64,000 bases of DNA from JAJYRX01 sp041655275 (GTDB lineage Bacteria > Pseudomonadota > Gammaproteobacteria > Burkholderiales > Burkholderiaceae_B). The notes under the pieces were generated by a model that was not told the DNA's origin, did not search any database, and worked only from the letters and a program-made list of their open reading frames with translations. A program made the translations under genes and the position numbers. The stretch spans positions 62,001 through 126,000 of the forward strand of contig JBBAFU010000001.1 of the NCBI GenBank assembly GCA_041655275.1, read 5' to 3'. Shown in pieces: positions 1 through 8,848 of this stretch; position 1 is the first letter of the stretch; each line of letters begins with the position of its first letter.

Positions 1-796
1 CCTGCTTCATCGCATCGGCCAGACCGCTGCGCACATCCTCGGGCAGGCCGTTCCACCACTTGGAGTTGGTGACGACCATGTAATCGATCACGCCGTGGTT
101 GGTGTTGGCAATGGTCTTCTGCACTTCATGGAACTTCTGGGAGTGCATGTTGGACCAGGTGTTTTCCTGGCCATCGACCACACCGGTCTGCAGGGCCTGA
201 TAGACTTCGCCGAAGGCCAGCTTCTGCGGGTTGGCGTCCAGCGCACGGAATTGGGCTTCGAGTACGTCGGAGGCCTGGACGCGGAATTTCAGGCCCTTGA
301 CATCGGCAGGCACCTCGAGCTTGTCCTTGTTGGTGGACAGTTGCTTCATGCCGTTATGCCAATAGGCCAGACCCTGGATGCCGCGATTGGTCATGGTGTT
401 CAGCAGCTGCTGGCCGGCTTCACTGTGCTGGAAGCGATCGACGGCTGCCATGTCGTCGAACAGGAAGGGCAGGTCAAAGAGCTGGAGCTGTTTGGTGTAG
501 CGGTCGAATTTCGACAGCGACGGTGCAATGATGTGCACATCACCGAGCAGCAGGGCTTCCATTTCCTTCGCATCTCCGAAAAGCTGCGAGTTGGGGAAGA
601 TCTGGACATCCACTTTGCCGGGCATCGCCTGCTCGGCAATTTCCTTGAACTTGATGGCGCCCGACCCCTTGGGTGTGCCGTCGGCGACCACGTGGCTGAA
701 CTTGACGACGATCGGTTTGGCCATCGCATTGGCCGAGAATGCCAGCGCCACGCTGGCACCAAGGATGGTTACTGCCCTGGTGAATGAAAATGTCAT
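1..796 (-). CDS. TRAP transporter solute-binding protein, DctP family (partial)
   Basis: Periplasmic binding subunit of a TRAP transporter for C4-dicarboxylate-like organic acids; it captures the ligand and delivers it to a DctQ/DctM membrane pair. The visible 265 codons start with a Sec signal peptide (about residues 1-26, ending SANAMA) and continue through the DctP fold, including the segments LKFRVQASDVLEAQF and DGQENTWSNMHSQKFHE, typical of the ligand-binding region. AGGAG stands just upstream of the ATG. The C-terminus runs off the left edge, so its permease genes are probably outside the window. It follows the ABC operon on the same strand after a 68-base gap but need not belong to it. 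Substrate unknown. Confidence 0.9.
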   Translation of the reverse strand, partial: MTFSFTRAVTILGASVALAFSANAMAKPIVVKFSHVVADGTPKGSGAIKFKEIAEQAMPGKVDVQIFPNSQLFGDAKEMEALLLGDVHIIAPSLSKFDRYTKQLQLFDLPFLFDDMAAVDRFQHSEAGQQLLNTMTNRGIQGLAYWHNGMKQLSTNKDKLEVPADVKGLKFRVQASDVLEAQFRALDANPQKLAFGEVYQALQTGVVDGQENTWSNMHSQKFHEVQKTIANTNHGVIDYMVVTNSKWWNGLPEDVRSGLADAMKQ

Positions 797-864
797 AACT
801 GTCTCCTCTTGGGTGGAATGACAAGGACCGAATCTGCGCAATGTAGCATGGCATCCCGGCGCCT

Positions 865-1719
865 TCAAAAATCCGTATCATGTTTGGCGGCAATGAGTTC
901 GTTACGCCGGCGCAACCACTCCAGCAATGCCAGCACGGACATGGAAATGATGATGAGCAGGGTCGCCACGGCCAGAATGGTCGGGCTGATCTGCTCGCGA
1001 ATACCCGCAAACATCTGTCGCGGGATGGTACGTTGTTCAGGGCCCGCCAGAAACAGCACGAGCACGATTTCATCGAATGAGGTGACAAAGGCAAACAGTG
1101 CACCTGAAATCACCCCCGGGCGGATCATGGGCAGGACCACGCGGCGAAACACGCCGAACGGTGTGTCACCCAGGCTGAGTCCGGCCTGATAGAGTGATCG
1201 GTCGAAGCCGCTGAGCGTTGCCGTGACCGTGATGATGACAAAGGGCACACCCAGCGCCGCGTGTGCGATGATGAGCCCGGTGTAGGTTGCCACCAGGTTG
1301 AAGCGCGTATAGAAGAAGAACATGCCCGCCGCCACGATGATGAGCGGCACGATCATGGGTGAAAGCAGCAAGGCCGTGATCAGGCGGCGCAGCGGCATAT
1401 TGGCGCTTGCCAGTCCCACAGCGGCCAGGGTGCCCAGGGATGTGGCGATGATGGTGGCACAGATCCCGATAATGAAGCTGTTGCGAATGGCGAGCATCCA
1501 GTTCGGGTTTTCGAAGATATCCGCATACCAGCGCAGTGAGTAGGCGGCCGGATCCAGCTGCAGCATGCCCCGGGTGAAACTGAAGAAGGGCTCCGCATTG
1601 AAGGAAAGCGGGATCATGGTGAGTATGGGCAGGATGAGGAAGAAAAGCACAGCCCAGGCCCACAGCCGCAATGTCCATGAACCTGCCCGATGCCAACCTG
1701 AATAGAAACCGTCCTGCAT
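865..1719 (-). CDS. ABC transporter permease, PotC-like
   Basis: Inner-membrane permease of a polyamine-type (spermidine/putrescine) ABC importer. The 284 residues contain about six hydrophobic segments, beginning with one at residues 18-38, and a cytoplasmic EAA-type loop (LYQAGLSLGDTPFGVFRRV followed by LPMIRPG) that docks onto the ATPase. It is the last gene of a minus-strand operon in the order ATPase, binding protein, PotB-like, PotC-like, and starts 9 bases after the PotB-like stop, so it is co-transcribed. Family assignment is firm. The true substrate, whether polyamine, an opine-like compound or another small cation, cannot be read from the sequence. Confidence 0.92.
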   Translation of the reverse strand: MQDGFYSGWHRAGSWTLRLWAWAVLFFLILPILTMIPLSFNAEPFFSFTRGMLQLDPAAYSLRWYADIFENPNWMLAIRNSFIIGICATIIATSLGTLAAVGLASANMPLRRLITALLLSPMIVPLIIVAAGMFFFYTRFNLVATYTGLIIAHAALGVPFVIITVTATLSGFDRSLYQAGLSLGDTPFGVFRRVVLPMIRPGVISGALFAFVTSFDEIVLVLFLAGPEQRTIPRQMFAGIREQISPTILAVATLLIIISMSVLALLEWLRRRNELIAAKHDTDF

Positions 1720-1728
1720 ATTGTCTGC

Positions 1729-3027
1729 CTACCCCAGTTTGATGTTGCTTGCGCCGATCAGACGATCGTAGATCCAGTACAGCGCCAGGATGAGTATCAG
1801 GAGCAGGGTGCCCAGTGCGGCGGCCAGACCCCAGTTGCTCGACTGCTGCATGTGAAACGCAATGAGGTTGGAGATCATCTGCCCGTCGGTACCACCCACG
1901 AGCGCCGGCGTGATGTAGTAGCCGACCGATATGATGAAGACGAGCAGGGTGCCTGCGCTCAGGCCGGGCAGTGAAAGCGGCAGAAAAATGCGCATGAAGG
2001 CGCCCAGTGGACGACTGCCCAGGGACAGTGCAGCGCGCACATAGCTGGGATCCAGTCCGCGCATGACGCTGTACAGCGGCAGGACCATGAACGGCAGCAG
2101 AATGTGTGTCATGGCGATGACGGTCGCATCGCTCGTATACAGAATCTCGAGGGGTTCCGCAATGATGCCCAGCCATTGCAGTACCGAATTGATGACGCCA
2201 TTGGTCTGCAGCAGGGCAATCCAGGCAGTGGTGCGCACGAGCAGGGAGGTCCAGAACGGCAGCAGCACGAATATCATGAGTATGCTGGCCAGTTTTCGCG
2301 GGGCGTGCGCCAGATAATAGGCGAGCGGATAGCCGAGCATGATGCACAGCAGTGTGATGGTGAGTGCCAGCCCCAGTGTCTTGCCATAGAGCTGGAGATA
2401 GATGCGGGCCGAGCTGCGTGCCTGAATGCGATCGTCCGGTGTGCGTTCCAGATCGAGTGCCGTAAGATAATAGGTGTCTGTATAGACCAGGCCTACCTGG
2501 CGAATCGCACGCCAGAGGTCGGGCTGGCGCCAGCGCGCATCCAGTGCGAGCAGCTGCGCGCCGCCGGATTGTGCCAGCACGCCCGCGTCCTCGCTGCGCA
2601 GGCGCCGGGCACTGGCATTGACCAGGCTGGATGCGCCGGGCCAGGAGCGGTTCACTGCCGCAGCCAGTACCCCGGCCTTGCGCGTACGGGCCAGCTCGGC
2701 CAGCTCCAGTGCCAATATATTGAGCATCTCGGTACTGGGCTCACTATGGCGATCCCAGGATTGCAGGGATGCCGTTGTACGCGGGATGAGCAAGGCGATG
2801 TCGGGGTTGTAGACGCTGCGATACAACATGGTGGCAATCGGGGCCACAAAGGAAAAGAAGATGAAGGCCAGCAGCGGACTCACCAGGGCAAACGCAATCA
2901 GCTTGCGCTGGCGCAGGCTTTTTCTTTCCTGCCGCCGCTCGGCCGGGCTCAATCCGGCATCGGCCGGCCCCCCGCGGGGAGCCGGCACGATACTGCCGGC
3001 CTCGGGCTGCTCATACACGATGGCCAT
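1729..3027 (-). CDS. ABC transporter permease, PotB-like, with long periplasmic insert
   Basis: Second membrane permease of the polyamine-type importer. At 432 residues it is much longer than the roughly 280 of E. coli PotB. The extra length is a polar N-terminal tail (about residues 1-40) and a soluble insert of some 140 residues between the first hydrophobic segment (about 45-70) and the rest of the transmembrane core, which starts near residue 215. The EAA loop is seen in SYVRAALSLGSRPLGAFMRI and then LPLSLPG. Such inserts occur in a subset of these permeases. It starts 6 bases after the binding-protein stop codon, a typical operon arrangement. Confidence 0.9.
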   Translation of the reverse strand: MAIVYEQPEAGSIVPAPRGGPADAGLSPAERRQERKSLRQRKLIAFALVSPLLAFIFFSFVAPIATMLYRSVYNPDIALLIPRTTASLQSWDRHSEPSTEMLNILALELAELARTRKAGVLAAAVNRSWPGASSLVNASARRLRSEDAGVLAQSGGAQLLALDARWRQPDLWRAIRQVGLVYTDTYYLTALDLERTPDDRIQARSSARIYLQLYGKTLGLALTITLLCIMLGYPLAYYLAHAPRKLASILMIFVLLPFWTSLLVRTTAWIALLQTNGVINSVLQWLGIIAEPLEILYTSDATVIAMTHILLPFMVLPLYSVMRGLDPSYVRAALSLGSRPLGAFMRIFLPLSLPGLSAGTLLVFIISVGYYITPALVGGTDGQMISNLIAFHMQQSSNWGLAAALGTLLLILILALYWIYDRLIGASNIKLG

Positions 3028-3033
3028 TTCCGC

Positions 3034-4098
3034 CTATTGCAACAGCCATTCGTTGAACTTCTCGCCAAGGGTTTCGCCATAGTCGGCCCAGAAGATGCCG
3101 TCCGCCTTGACGCCCTTGTCCACGTGCGTCGAAGGCAGATGCTCGACGACTGCGGGATCGACCAGCGCCATGGATGACTTGCGGGGCGGCCCGTAGGCAA
3201 CATCCTGGAAGCCCGCGAGGGCCTTTGTGCTGGTGGTGAAGCGCACGAAATCCAGAGCCTGTTGCTTGCGCGGTGTATCTTTCACGATGCCCCAGGCATC
3301 AAGGTCAAACACATTGCCATCCCAGATGATGACGAACGGTTTTTTCTCGCGATTGATGGCATCGAAGAAGCGGCCATTGGCGGATTGCACCAGCACGGCA
3401 CCGCCGTCGTTGAGCAGTTGGGGTGCCTGCGACCAGCTGTCGAACCAGACGATGTCATCGCGAATGGTGGCCAGCTTGTCGAGCGCCCTCTGCTGTCCTT
3501 CCGGTGTTGCCAGGACCGTGTATACCTCGGCTGCCGGAACACCATCAGCCAGCAAGGCCCATTCAAGGTTGACCTGAGGCTTCTTGCGCAGGGCGCGCTT
3601 GCCCGGGAACCCGGCCACATCGAAGAGATCGTTGAGTGTGGCGGGAATCTTGTCGCCGATAGTCTCCTTGTTGTAGGCGAACACCGTACTCCAGACGATT
3701 TCTCCAATGCCGCATTCGTTCTCGAGTGCCGCAGGAATGAAGTCCTCTTCGGCAGGCACACCATCGGCGCCCGGCAGGAGGATGTCATGCGGAATGACCT
3801 CCAGCAGGCCCTCGGCGCAGGCGCGCTCCAGATCAATCGTCTCGATATCGACCACATCCCACTGGATCTTTCCGGATTCAACCTGGGCCTTGATCTCGGC
3901 GATGCCGCCGGTGTAGTTTTCGAACAGCACCTTGTTGCCCGTTTCCGCCATGTACGGGTCGATCTGGTGCTTCTGCTGGGCGGCGCCATAGGCACCGCCG
4001 AAAGAAACCACGGTAAGTGTTTCCTGTGCACTGGCAATGGATGCCAGCGCAAGGCCCGTGGCCAATGTGATCCCGACAAGCGGGTGTTTCAGCGTCAT
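3034..4098 (-). CDS. Periplasmic binding protein of polyamine-type ABC transporter, PotD-like
   Basis: Extracellular solute-binding protein that captures the substrate and hands it to the PotB/PotC-like permeases. The 354-residue product has a cleavable signal peptide (about residues 1-24, cleaved near ASAQE) followed by the usual opening of the family, LTVVSFGGAYGAAQQKH. Later segments such as WDVVDIE and NGRFFDAINREKKPF fit the two-lobe fold. The length matches PotD/PotF-type proteins. It lies between the ATPase (26 bases upstream) and the PotB-like gene (6 bases downstream). AGGAG precedes the ATG. Substrate specificity is not decided: the aromatic polyamine-box residues cannot be assigned with confidence by eye. 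Confidence 0.9.
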   Translation of the reverse strand: MTLKHPLVGITLATGLALASIASAQETLTVVSFGGAYGAAQQKHQIDPYMAETGNKVLFENYTGGIAEIKAQVESGKIQWDVVDIETIDLERACAEGLLEVIPHDILLPGADGVPAEEDFIPAALENECGIGEIVWSTVFAYNKETIGDKIPATLNDLFDVAGFPGKRALRKKPQVNLEWALLADGVPAAEVYTVLATPEGQQRALDKLATIRDDIVWFDSWSQAPQLLNDGGAVLVQSANGRFFDAINREKKPFVIIWDGNVFDLDAWGIVKDTPRKQQALDFVRFTTSTKALAGFQDVAYGPPRKSSMALVDPAVVEHLPSTHVDKGVKADGIFWADYGETLGEKFNEWLLQ

Positions 4099-4124
4099 GA
4101 GATGTCCTCCTATGGGTGAAAGGC

Positions 4125-5237
4125 TTACTGCAGGCCGGTTTGTTGTGTGGCCGCATCCGGTCGGAAAGCGAAGCAGTCCTCTGCGGCCCAGGACAGGCTC
4201 GCCTGCTCCCCGGCTTCGAATCGCGGTGCACGGGCGTCGTTGAGCAGCTTGACGACCAGTGGCGTCTCGTCGGCCAGTTCGAAGTAGTAGCGAATGAAGT
4301 CACCGACGTAATGGCGTGCCACGAAGCGGGCCTGCACGCGATTATCAGAAGGGGCTTCCTGCAGACGCAGCTTTTCAGGGCGTATGGAAATGATGGCCTG
4401 GCCATCTGCCGGCCGGCAGTCACCGTTGCGGGCACGTACCCGGCTGCCGTCAGCAAGCACGGCTTGTGTCATGTCGCCATCCAGCGCCAGGGTGCCGGCG
4501 GGGATCAGGTTGTTCTCGCCGATGAAGCTGGCGACGAAGGCATTGGCCGGGCGCTCATACAGTTCATTGGGCGGGGCATATTGCTGTACCACGCCGTGAT
4601 TGAATACTGCGATGCGGCTGGACATGGTAAGCGCCTCCGTCTGATCATGGGTGACGTAGATGACGGTGAAGCCCAACTGCTCGTGCAGACGGGTGATTTC
4701 GAACTGCATCTGCTCGCGCAGCTTCTTGTCGAGCGCACCCAGTGGCTCATCCATGAGCACCAGCGTGGGCTCGAAGATGAGCGCGCGCGCCAGGGCGACA
4801 CGCTGGCGCTGGCCACCCGAGAGCTGGCCGGGATGGCGTTGACCGAAATCTTCGAGCTCTATGAGCTTGAGGTAGTGCTGTACGCGTTCCGTGATCTGAT
4901 GTCTGGGCATCTTGCGCAGTCGCAGCGGATAGGCCAGATTGCTGGCCACGCTCATGTGGGGAAACAGCGCATAATTCTGGAAGACCATGCCGATGTTGCG
5001 CTTGTACGGTGCCGTGCGCGTGATGGAATGGCCGTTGATGGTGATGCTGCCGCTGGTGACACCCTCAAAGCCGGCCAGCATCATGAGCACCGTCGTCTTG
5101 CCCGAACCCGAAGGCCCCAGCAGCGTGACGAATTCCCCCTGGCGGACGTCGAGGTTGAAGTCCTTGACGACCAGCGTACGCTGGTCGTAAGTTTTCTTGA
5201 CACCGCGAAATTCCAGAAAAGCTGCCTGAGCTGTCAT
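4125..5237 (-). CDS. ABC transporter ATP-binding protein, PotA-like
   Basis: ATPase that powers the importer from the cytoplasmic side. In the 370 residues one sees Walker A GPSGSGKT (41-48), the signature LSGGQRQRVALARAL, Walker B LVLMDEP with the D-loop ALD, and the switch histidine in VTHDQTEAL. The C-terminal third (from about residue 245) is a TOBE-type regulatory/substrate domain, as in PotA, MalK and FbpC. This is the first gene of the four-gene minus-strand operon, and its promoter should lie in the 126 bases between it and the hemerythrin-like gene, although no convincing -35/-10 pair stands out there. Confidence 0.93.
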   Translation of the reverse strand: MTAQAAFLEFRGVKKTYDQRTLVVKDFNLDVRQGEFVTLLGPSGSGKTTVLMMLAGFEGVTSGSITINGHSITRTAPYKRNIGMVFQNYALFPHMSVASNLAYPLRLRKMPRHQITERVQHYLKLIELEDFGQRHPGQLSGGQRQRVALARALIFEPTLVLMDEPLGALDKKLREQMQFEITRLHEQLGFTVIYVTHDQTEALTMSSRIAVFNHGVVQQYAPPNELYERPANAFVASFIGENNLIPAGTLALDGDMTQAVLADGSRVRARNGDCRPADGQAIISIRPEKLRLQEAPSDNRVQARFVARHYVGDFIRYYFELADETPLVVKLLNDARAPRFEAGEQASLSWAAEDCFAFRPDAATQQTGLQ

Positions 5238-5363
5238 GAACCGTAAAAATTGAAACCTGAATAAAATCGTCAGCGAAATACCGGGCCAATCCCGTTATCT
5301 CGATTGACGAAAGCTTACACAGAGAGACAAATTCGTTTCAATAGGGGTTTTCCTGTCACTGAT

Positions 5364-5948
5364 TCAGTCGGCACCCAGGCCGCGTCGGGATCGCATGGCT
5401 AGACCCAGGGCTTCGATCTGGCGCTGATCGAGCAGCCGATCGGCAAGCGGCAGCAGATCCGCCTCCTCGAGCTCGATGTGGCGCTCGTAGGCCTGGACGA
5501 AGCCGTCGACCTGCGCCGGGTCCAGAACGGCCTGCCGTCCATCGGCAATGTCGACCAACGCCTTGCGCAGGTGGCGCCATGCGGCGTCCAGCCGGCGATG
5601 TTCGCGCTCCAGCGTGTAGATGAGCTCGCGAATGCAGACCGGGTCGGAACCGGCAACCGATTCCAGAAGTGCAGGAAACAGATCTTCTTCCTCGTCGGCG
5701 TGATGATGGGCGGCAGCTGTATCGAAGTAGCGCAGCACGGCAGTGGCCGCCTGCTGCGCCTGTTCATCGCTGCCGCGGGTGGGCAGGTAGTCCGCCAGGC
5801 GGCGCAGGGTGGCGCACTGATGGCGGATGCGCAGGTGGCAGGCCGCCAGCATCTCGAGCGGTACGTCGGTGCTCGCCGTAGGTGCGGCGTGGCCGGGAAA
5901 GGGGATGGTCATGGCGGGTTCCTGGAGATGTGGGCGCTTGTCTGTCAT
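5364..5948 (-). CDS. Hemerythrin HHE domain protein
   Basis: Cytoplasmic four-helix protein with a likely non-heme di-iron site for binding O2, NO or a related small molecule. The ligands are in the expected order across 194 residues: CHLRIRHQC near residue 35, AAAHHHADEEEDLFP near residue 78, EREHRRLD near residue 115 and YERHIELEEADLLP near residue 155. An internal ATG 12 codons downstream (MTIPFPG) may be the real start, since the first residues look unstructured. It is divergent from the DUF2007 gene. Proteins of this type often take part in NO or iron-sulfur stress responses, but no partner gene shows this here. Confidence 0.85.
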   Translation of the reverse strand: MTDKRPHLQEPAMTIPFPGHAAPTASTDVPLEMLAACHLRIRHQCATLRRLADYLPTRGSDEQAQQAATAVLRYFDTAAAHHHADEEEDLFPALLESVAGSDPVCIRELIYTLEREHRRLDAAWRHLRKALVDIADGRQAVLDPAQVDGFVQAYERHIELEEADLLPLADRLLDQRQIEALGLAMRSRRGLGAD

Positions 5949-5965
5949 GGTACAGCCTGTCGGCT

Positions 5966-6199
5966 ATGATGGATCCTATGGTGCCCGTCTACACGCCCCG
6001 TTCGAGCTCGGAAGCCGCTGTGATTGCGGCGCTGCTGCGCGCCCATCATGTGGATTTCCTGCTGCAGGGCGAAGCCTTCAGCAGCCTGTATCCCGGGCCT
6101 TTGAGCACCAGTCTGAACGTGCAGAGGCTGCTGGTGGCACCCGAACATGAAGCGCTGGCGCGTTCGCTGCTGCGTGATTTTCTCGACAACTCGCAGTAG
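5966..6199 (+). CDS. Small DUF2007-type (putative signal transducing) protein
   Basis: A 77-residue cytoplasmic protein of the DUF2007 group, a small alpha/beta fold related to the PII-like regulators. It opens with VPVYTPRSSSEAAVIAALLR, where a helix-forming segment typical of the group follows a short strand, and later has LQGEAFSSLYPGPLS and QRLLVAPEHEALARSLL. Two adjacent ATGs (5966 and 5969) and a third at 5978 are possible starts. Only 17 bases separate it from the divergent hemerythrin-like gene, so promoters must overlap the coding regions. No function has been established for this family. Confidence 0.7.
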   Translation: MMDPMVPVYTPRSSSEAAVIAALLRAHHVDFLLQGEAFSSLYPGPLSTSLNVQRLLVAPEHEALARSLLRDFLDNSQ

Positions 6200-6211
6200 G
6201 TTTTTTTGCGC

Positions 6212-7117
6212 ATGAAGACTCGACTCAGCCCGTCGACGCTGTTTTTCTTGCTGATGCCGCCATTGCTCTGGGCCGGCAATGCCGTCATCGGCCGCATGGT
6301 AAGCACACTCGTTCCGCCGATCACCCTCAATTTCATCCGCTGGTTCCTGGCCCTGCTCATCCTGATCCCGCTGGGGCGCAGCGCCTTTGCATCGGGCAAT
6401 GGCCTGCTGGTCAACTGGCGTCGCTATGCCATGCTGGGCCTGCTCGGCGTGGGCCTGTACAACGCCCTGCAATATCTGGCCCTGCACACATCCACGCCGG
6501 TGAACGTCACCCTGGTGGGAGCCAGCATGCCTATCTGGGTGCTCGTGCTGGGGGCGGCTTTCTTCGGCAACCGGGTCAGCATACGCCAATGGGCGGGCGC
6601 AGCCCTGTCCATCCTGGGTGTGCTGCTCGTGCTGTCGCACGGCGACTGGCGCCAGCTGATGAACTTCCGCTTCGTGCCCGGCGACCTCTATATGCTGGTG
6701 GCCACGGTGATCTGGGCGTTCTACAGCTGGTTGCTCACCGACACCAGTGATGCGCCCGGCCTGCGCGCGAACTGGGCGGCCTTCCTGCTTGCCCAGGTGT
6801 TGTACGGCACGCTGTGGTCGGGGCTGTTCGCCGGCATGGAGTGGGCGCTCACGGATTGGATCATCCACTGGAGCTGGCCGCTGGCGGGTGCCCTGGCATT
6901 TGTCACTATCGGTCCGGCCATCATCGCCTTTCGCTGCTGGGGCGCCGGCGTGCAGCGTGCCGGCCCCGGGCTGGCGGCCATCTTCTACAACCTGACGCCC
7001 CTGTTTGCCGCCGTGCTGTCCATCATGCTGCTGGGCGATACACCCCGGTGGCACCACGGCCTGGCGTTTGCCCTCATCCTGGGCGGCATTGTCGTATCGG
7101 TGCGTACGGGAAAGTAG
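6212..7117 (+). CDS. DMT superfamily (EamA) transporter
   Basis: Inner-membrane drug/metabolite exporter with two EamA repeats and about ten hydrophobic helices in 301 residues. The first repeat starts FFLLMPPLLWAGNAVIGRM and carries the characteristic SMPIWVLVLGAAFFGNRVS loop; the second repeat ends YNLTPLFAAVLSIMLLGD. The ATG at 6212 is chosen over an in-frame TTG at 6206, because the TTG would leave no room for a ribosome site after the DUF2007 stop. It lies 12 bases downstream of that gene and is convergent with recJ. The substrate is unknown; exporters of amino acids or metabolites are common in this family. Confidence 0.88.
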   Translation: MKTRLSPSTLFFLLMPPLLWAGNAVIGRMVSTLVPPITLNFIRWFLALLILIPLGRSAFASGNGLLVNWRRYAMLGLLGVGLYNALQYLALHTSTPVNVTLVGASMPIWVLVLGAAFFGNRVSIRQWAGAALSILGVLLVLSHGDWRQLMNFRFVPGDLYMLVATVIWAFYSWLLTDTSDAPGLRANWAAFLLAQVLYGTLWSGLFAGMEWALTDWIIHWSWPLAGALAFVTIGPAIIAFRCWGAGVQRAGPGLAAIFYNLTPLFAAVLSIMLLGDTPRWHHGLAFALILGGIVVSVRTGK

Positions 7118-7129
7118 GGGGCGCGAGGT

Positions 7130-8848
7130 CTAGGCGCCGCGGGCGTACTCGATGACGAGCTGGGCGGTGACGCGGCCATTCCAGTGATTGGCGTCCAGCC
7201 GGTAGGCGGCCACGATGAATTCGGGCAGGGTCTCGGCGTGACGGAACCAGATGGCATCGAAACGCTGACGACCCCGCTGCAGTTGAAGCTTGAGGTGAGC
7301 GTTCGAAAGCAGGCGCTGGTGCACGACCTGGAAATCATCGCAGAACACGGGCGCCGGAAAACCCGCTCCCCAGATCTGAACCTGCAGCAGCTGGGCAAGC
7401 TCGGCATTCGCATAGCCATCCTCCAGACTGCCGTCGGTTTCGATCACCGGCTCGAACACTGTTTTGCCTGTGAGTTCACGTACTGCATCATCAAAGGCCT
7501 GGCAGAAGTCCTCGTAGCGATCTGCATGCAGGCTGAGGCCGGCCGCCATGGCATGGCCGCCGAATCGCAGAATCATGTCGGGATGGCGCTTGGAAACCAG
7601 ATCCAGTGCGTCACGCAGGTGGACGTCGGGGATGGAGCGCCCCGAACCGCGCAACAGGCCGTCCTCGTCGGGTGCGAAGGCAAGGGCGGGGCGCCAGTAG
7701 CGCTCTTTCAGCCGTGAGGCCACCAGGCCCACAACGCCCTGATGCCAAGCGGGATGCATCACGCACAGGGTGGCGCCCGAGGGCTGCATGTCATCGTCCA
7801 GACTGTCGAGCGCCTGTTCGTGCATTTCGACTTCGATATCGCGGCGCTGCCGATTGAGCTGGTCGAGCTCGCGCGCCAGTGCCAGTGCCTCGGCTTCGTC
7901 GTCCGTCAGCAGGCAGCGAATGCCAATGCTCATGTCCGCAAGCCGGCCGGCGGCGTTCAGGCGCGGTCCCAGGGCAAAACCCAGATCGAAGGTGCTGGCC
8001 AGGCGGGCCTCGCGGCCGGCGACGGCGAACAGGGCGCGTACGCCCGCCTGCATGCGGCCGGCGCGCATGGCGGCAAGTCCCTGACTGACGAGCAGGCGAT
8101 TGTTGGCGTCCAGCCGCACGACATCGGCGACAGTGCCCAGCGCCACCAGATCCACCAGATCGACCAGACGCGGGCCGCCATCAGGTGCGTAGACACCGCG
8201 GCGGCGCAGTTCGGCGCGCAGGGCAATCATGGTGTAGAACAGTACGCCGACACCGGCGAGATGGCGCGATGCAAAACCGCAGCCGGGCTGATTGGGATTG
8301 ACGATGACCGCAGCCTCGGGCAGCACGTCGCCCGGCAGGTGATGGTCGGTCACCACGACCTGCATACCGGCCGCATTGGCGGCAGCCACGCCGTCCACGC
8401 TGGCGATGCCGTTGTCCACCGTCAGCAGCAGATCGGGGCGCCCGCCGGGGTGCTCAAGCGCAGCCGCCACCACGGCGGGCGACAGTCCGTAACCCATGCG
8501 GAAACGATCCGGCACCAGAAAACCTGCGTGTGCACCCATGGCCTGCAGCGCCCGCACAGCGACTGCACAGGCGGTGGCGCCGTCACAGTCATAGTCGGCG
8601 ATGACAAGAATCCGCTGCCCTTCATCAATGGCATCCGCCAGGATAGCGGCGGCCCGGGCCGCGTTGGTGAGTGTATCGGGCGCCAGCATTTGCGCCCAGC
8701 GCGTTTCGGTTTCCCGTGGATGGTGCACACCACGCGCGGCCCACAGACGCGCCAGCAAAGGGTGTGCGCCGGCGGCCTCCAGACGCTTGCGCGCGTCATC
8801 GTTGCCGGGTCGCCGGCTCAGGCGGGGTTCGACCATGCTGTACTCCAT
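7130..8848 (-). CDS. recJ: Single-stranded-DNA-specific 5'-3' exonuclease RecJ
   Basis: Degrades single-stranded DNA 5' to 3' in RecF-pathway recombination, mismatch repair and base-excision repair. At 572 residues the length is normal. The DHH-superfamily motifs are visible: VIADYDCDGATA near residue 82, VTDHHLPGD near residue 163, and the DHHA1 segment GGHAMAAGLSL near residue 430. The C-terminal OB-like domain follows. A start 4 codons downstream (MVEPRL at 8836) is equally possible. Its 5' end overlaps the upstream RpfE-like gene by 31 bases, so the two are translated from one transcript. It converges with the DMT transporter gene. Confidence 0.95.
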   Translation of the reverse strand: MEYSMVEPRLSRRPGNDDARKRLEAAGAHPLLARLWAARGVHHPRETETRWAQMLAPDTLTNAARAAAILADAIDEGQRILVIADYDCDGATACAVAVRALQAMGAHAGFLVPDRFRMGYGLSPAVVAAALEHPGGRPDLLLTVDNGIASVDGVAAANAAGMQVVVTDHHLPGDVLPEAAVIVNPNQPGCGFASRHLAGVGVLFYTMIALRAELRRRGVYAPDGGPRLVDLVDLVALGTVADVVRLDANNRLLVSQGLAAMRAGRMQAGVRALFAVAGREARLASTFDLGFALGPRLNAAGRLADMSIGIRCLLTDDEAEALALARELDQLNRQRRDIEVEMHEQALDSLDDDMQPSGATLCVMHPAWHQGVVGLVASRLKERYWRPALAFAPDEDGLLRGSGRSIPDVHLRDALDLVSKRHPDMILRFGGHAMAAGLSLHADRYEDFCQAFDDAVRELTGKTVFEPVIETDGSLEDGYANAELAQLLQVQIWGAGFPAPVFCDDFQVVHQRLLSNAHLKLQLQRGRQRFDAIWFRHAETLPEFIVAAYRLDANHWNGRVTAQLVIEYARGA

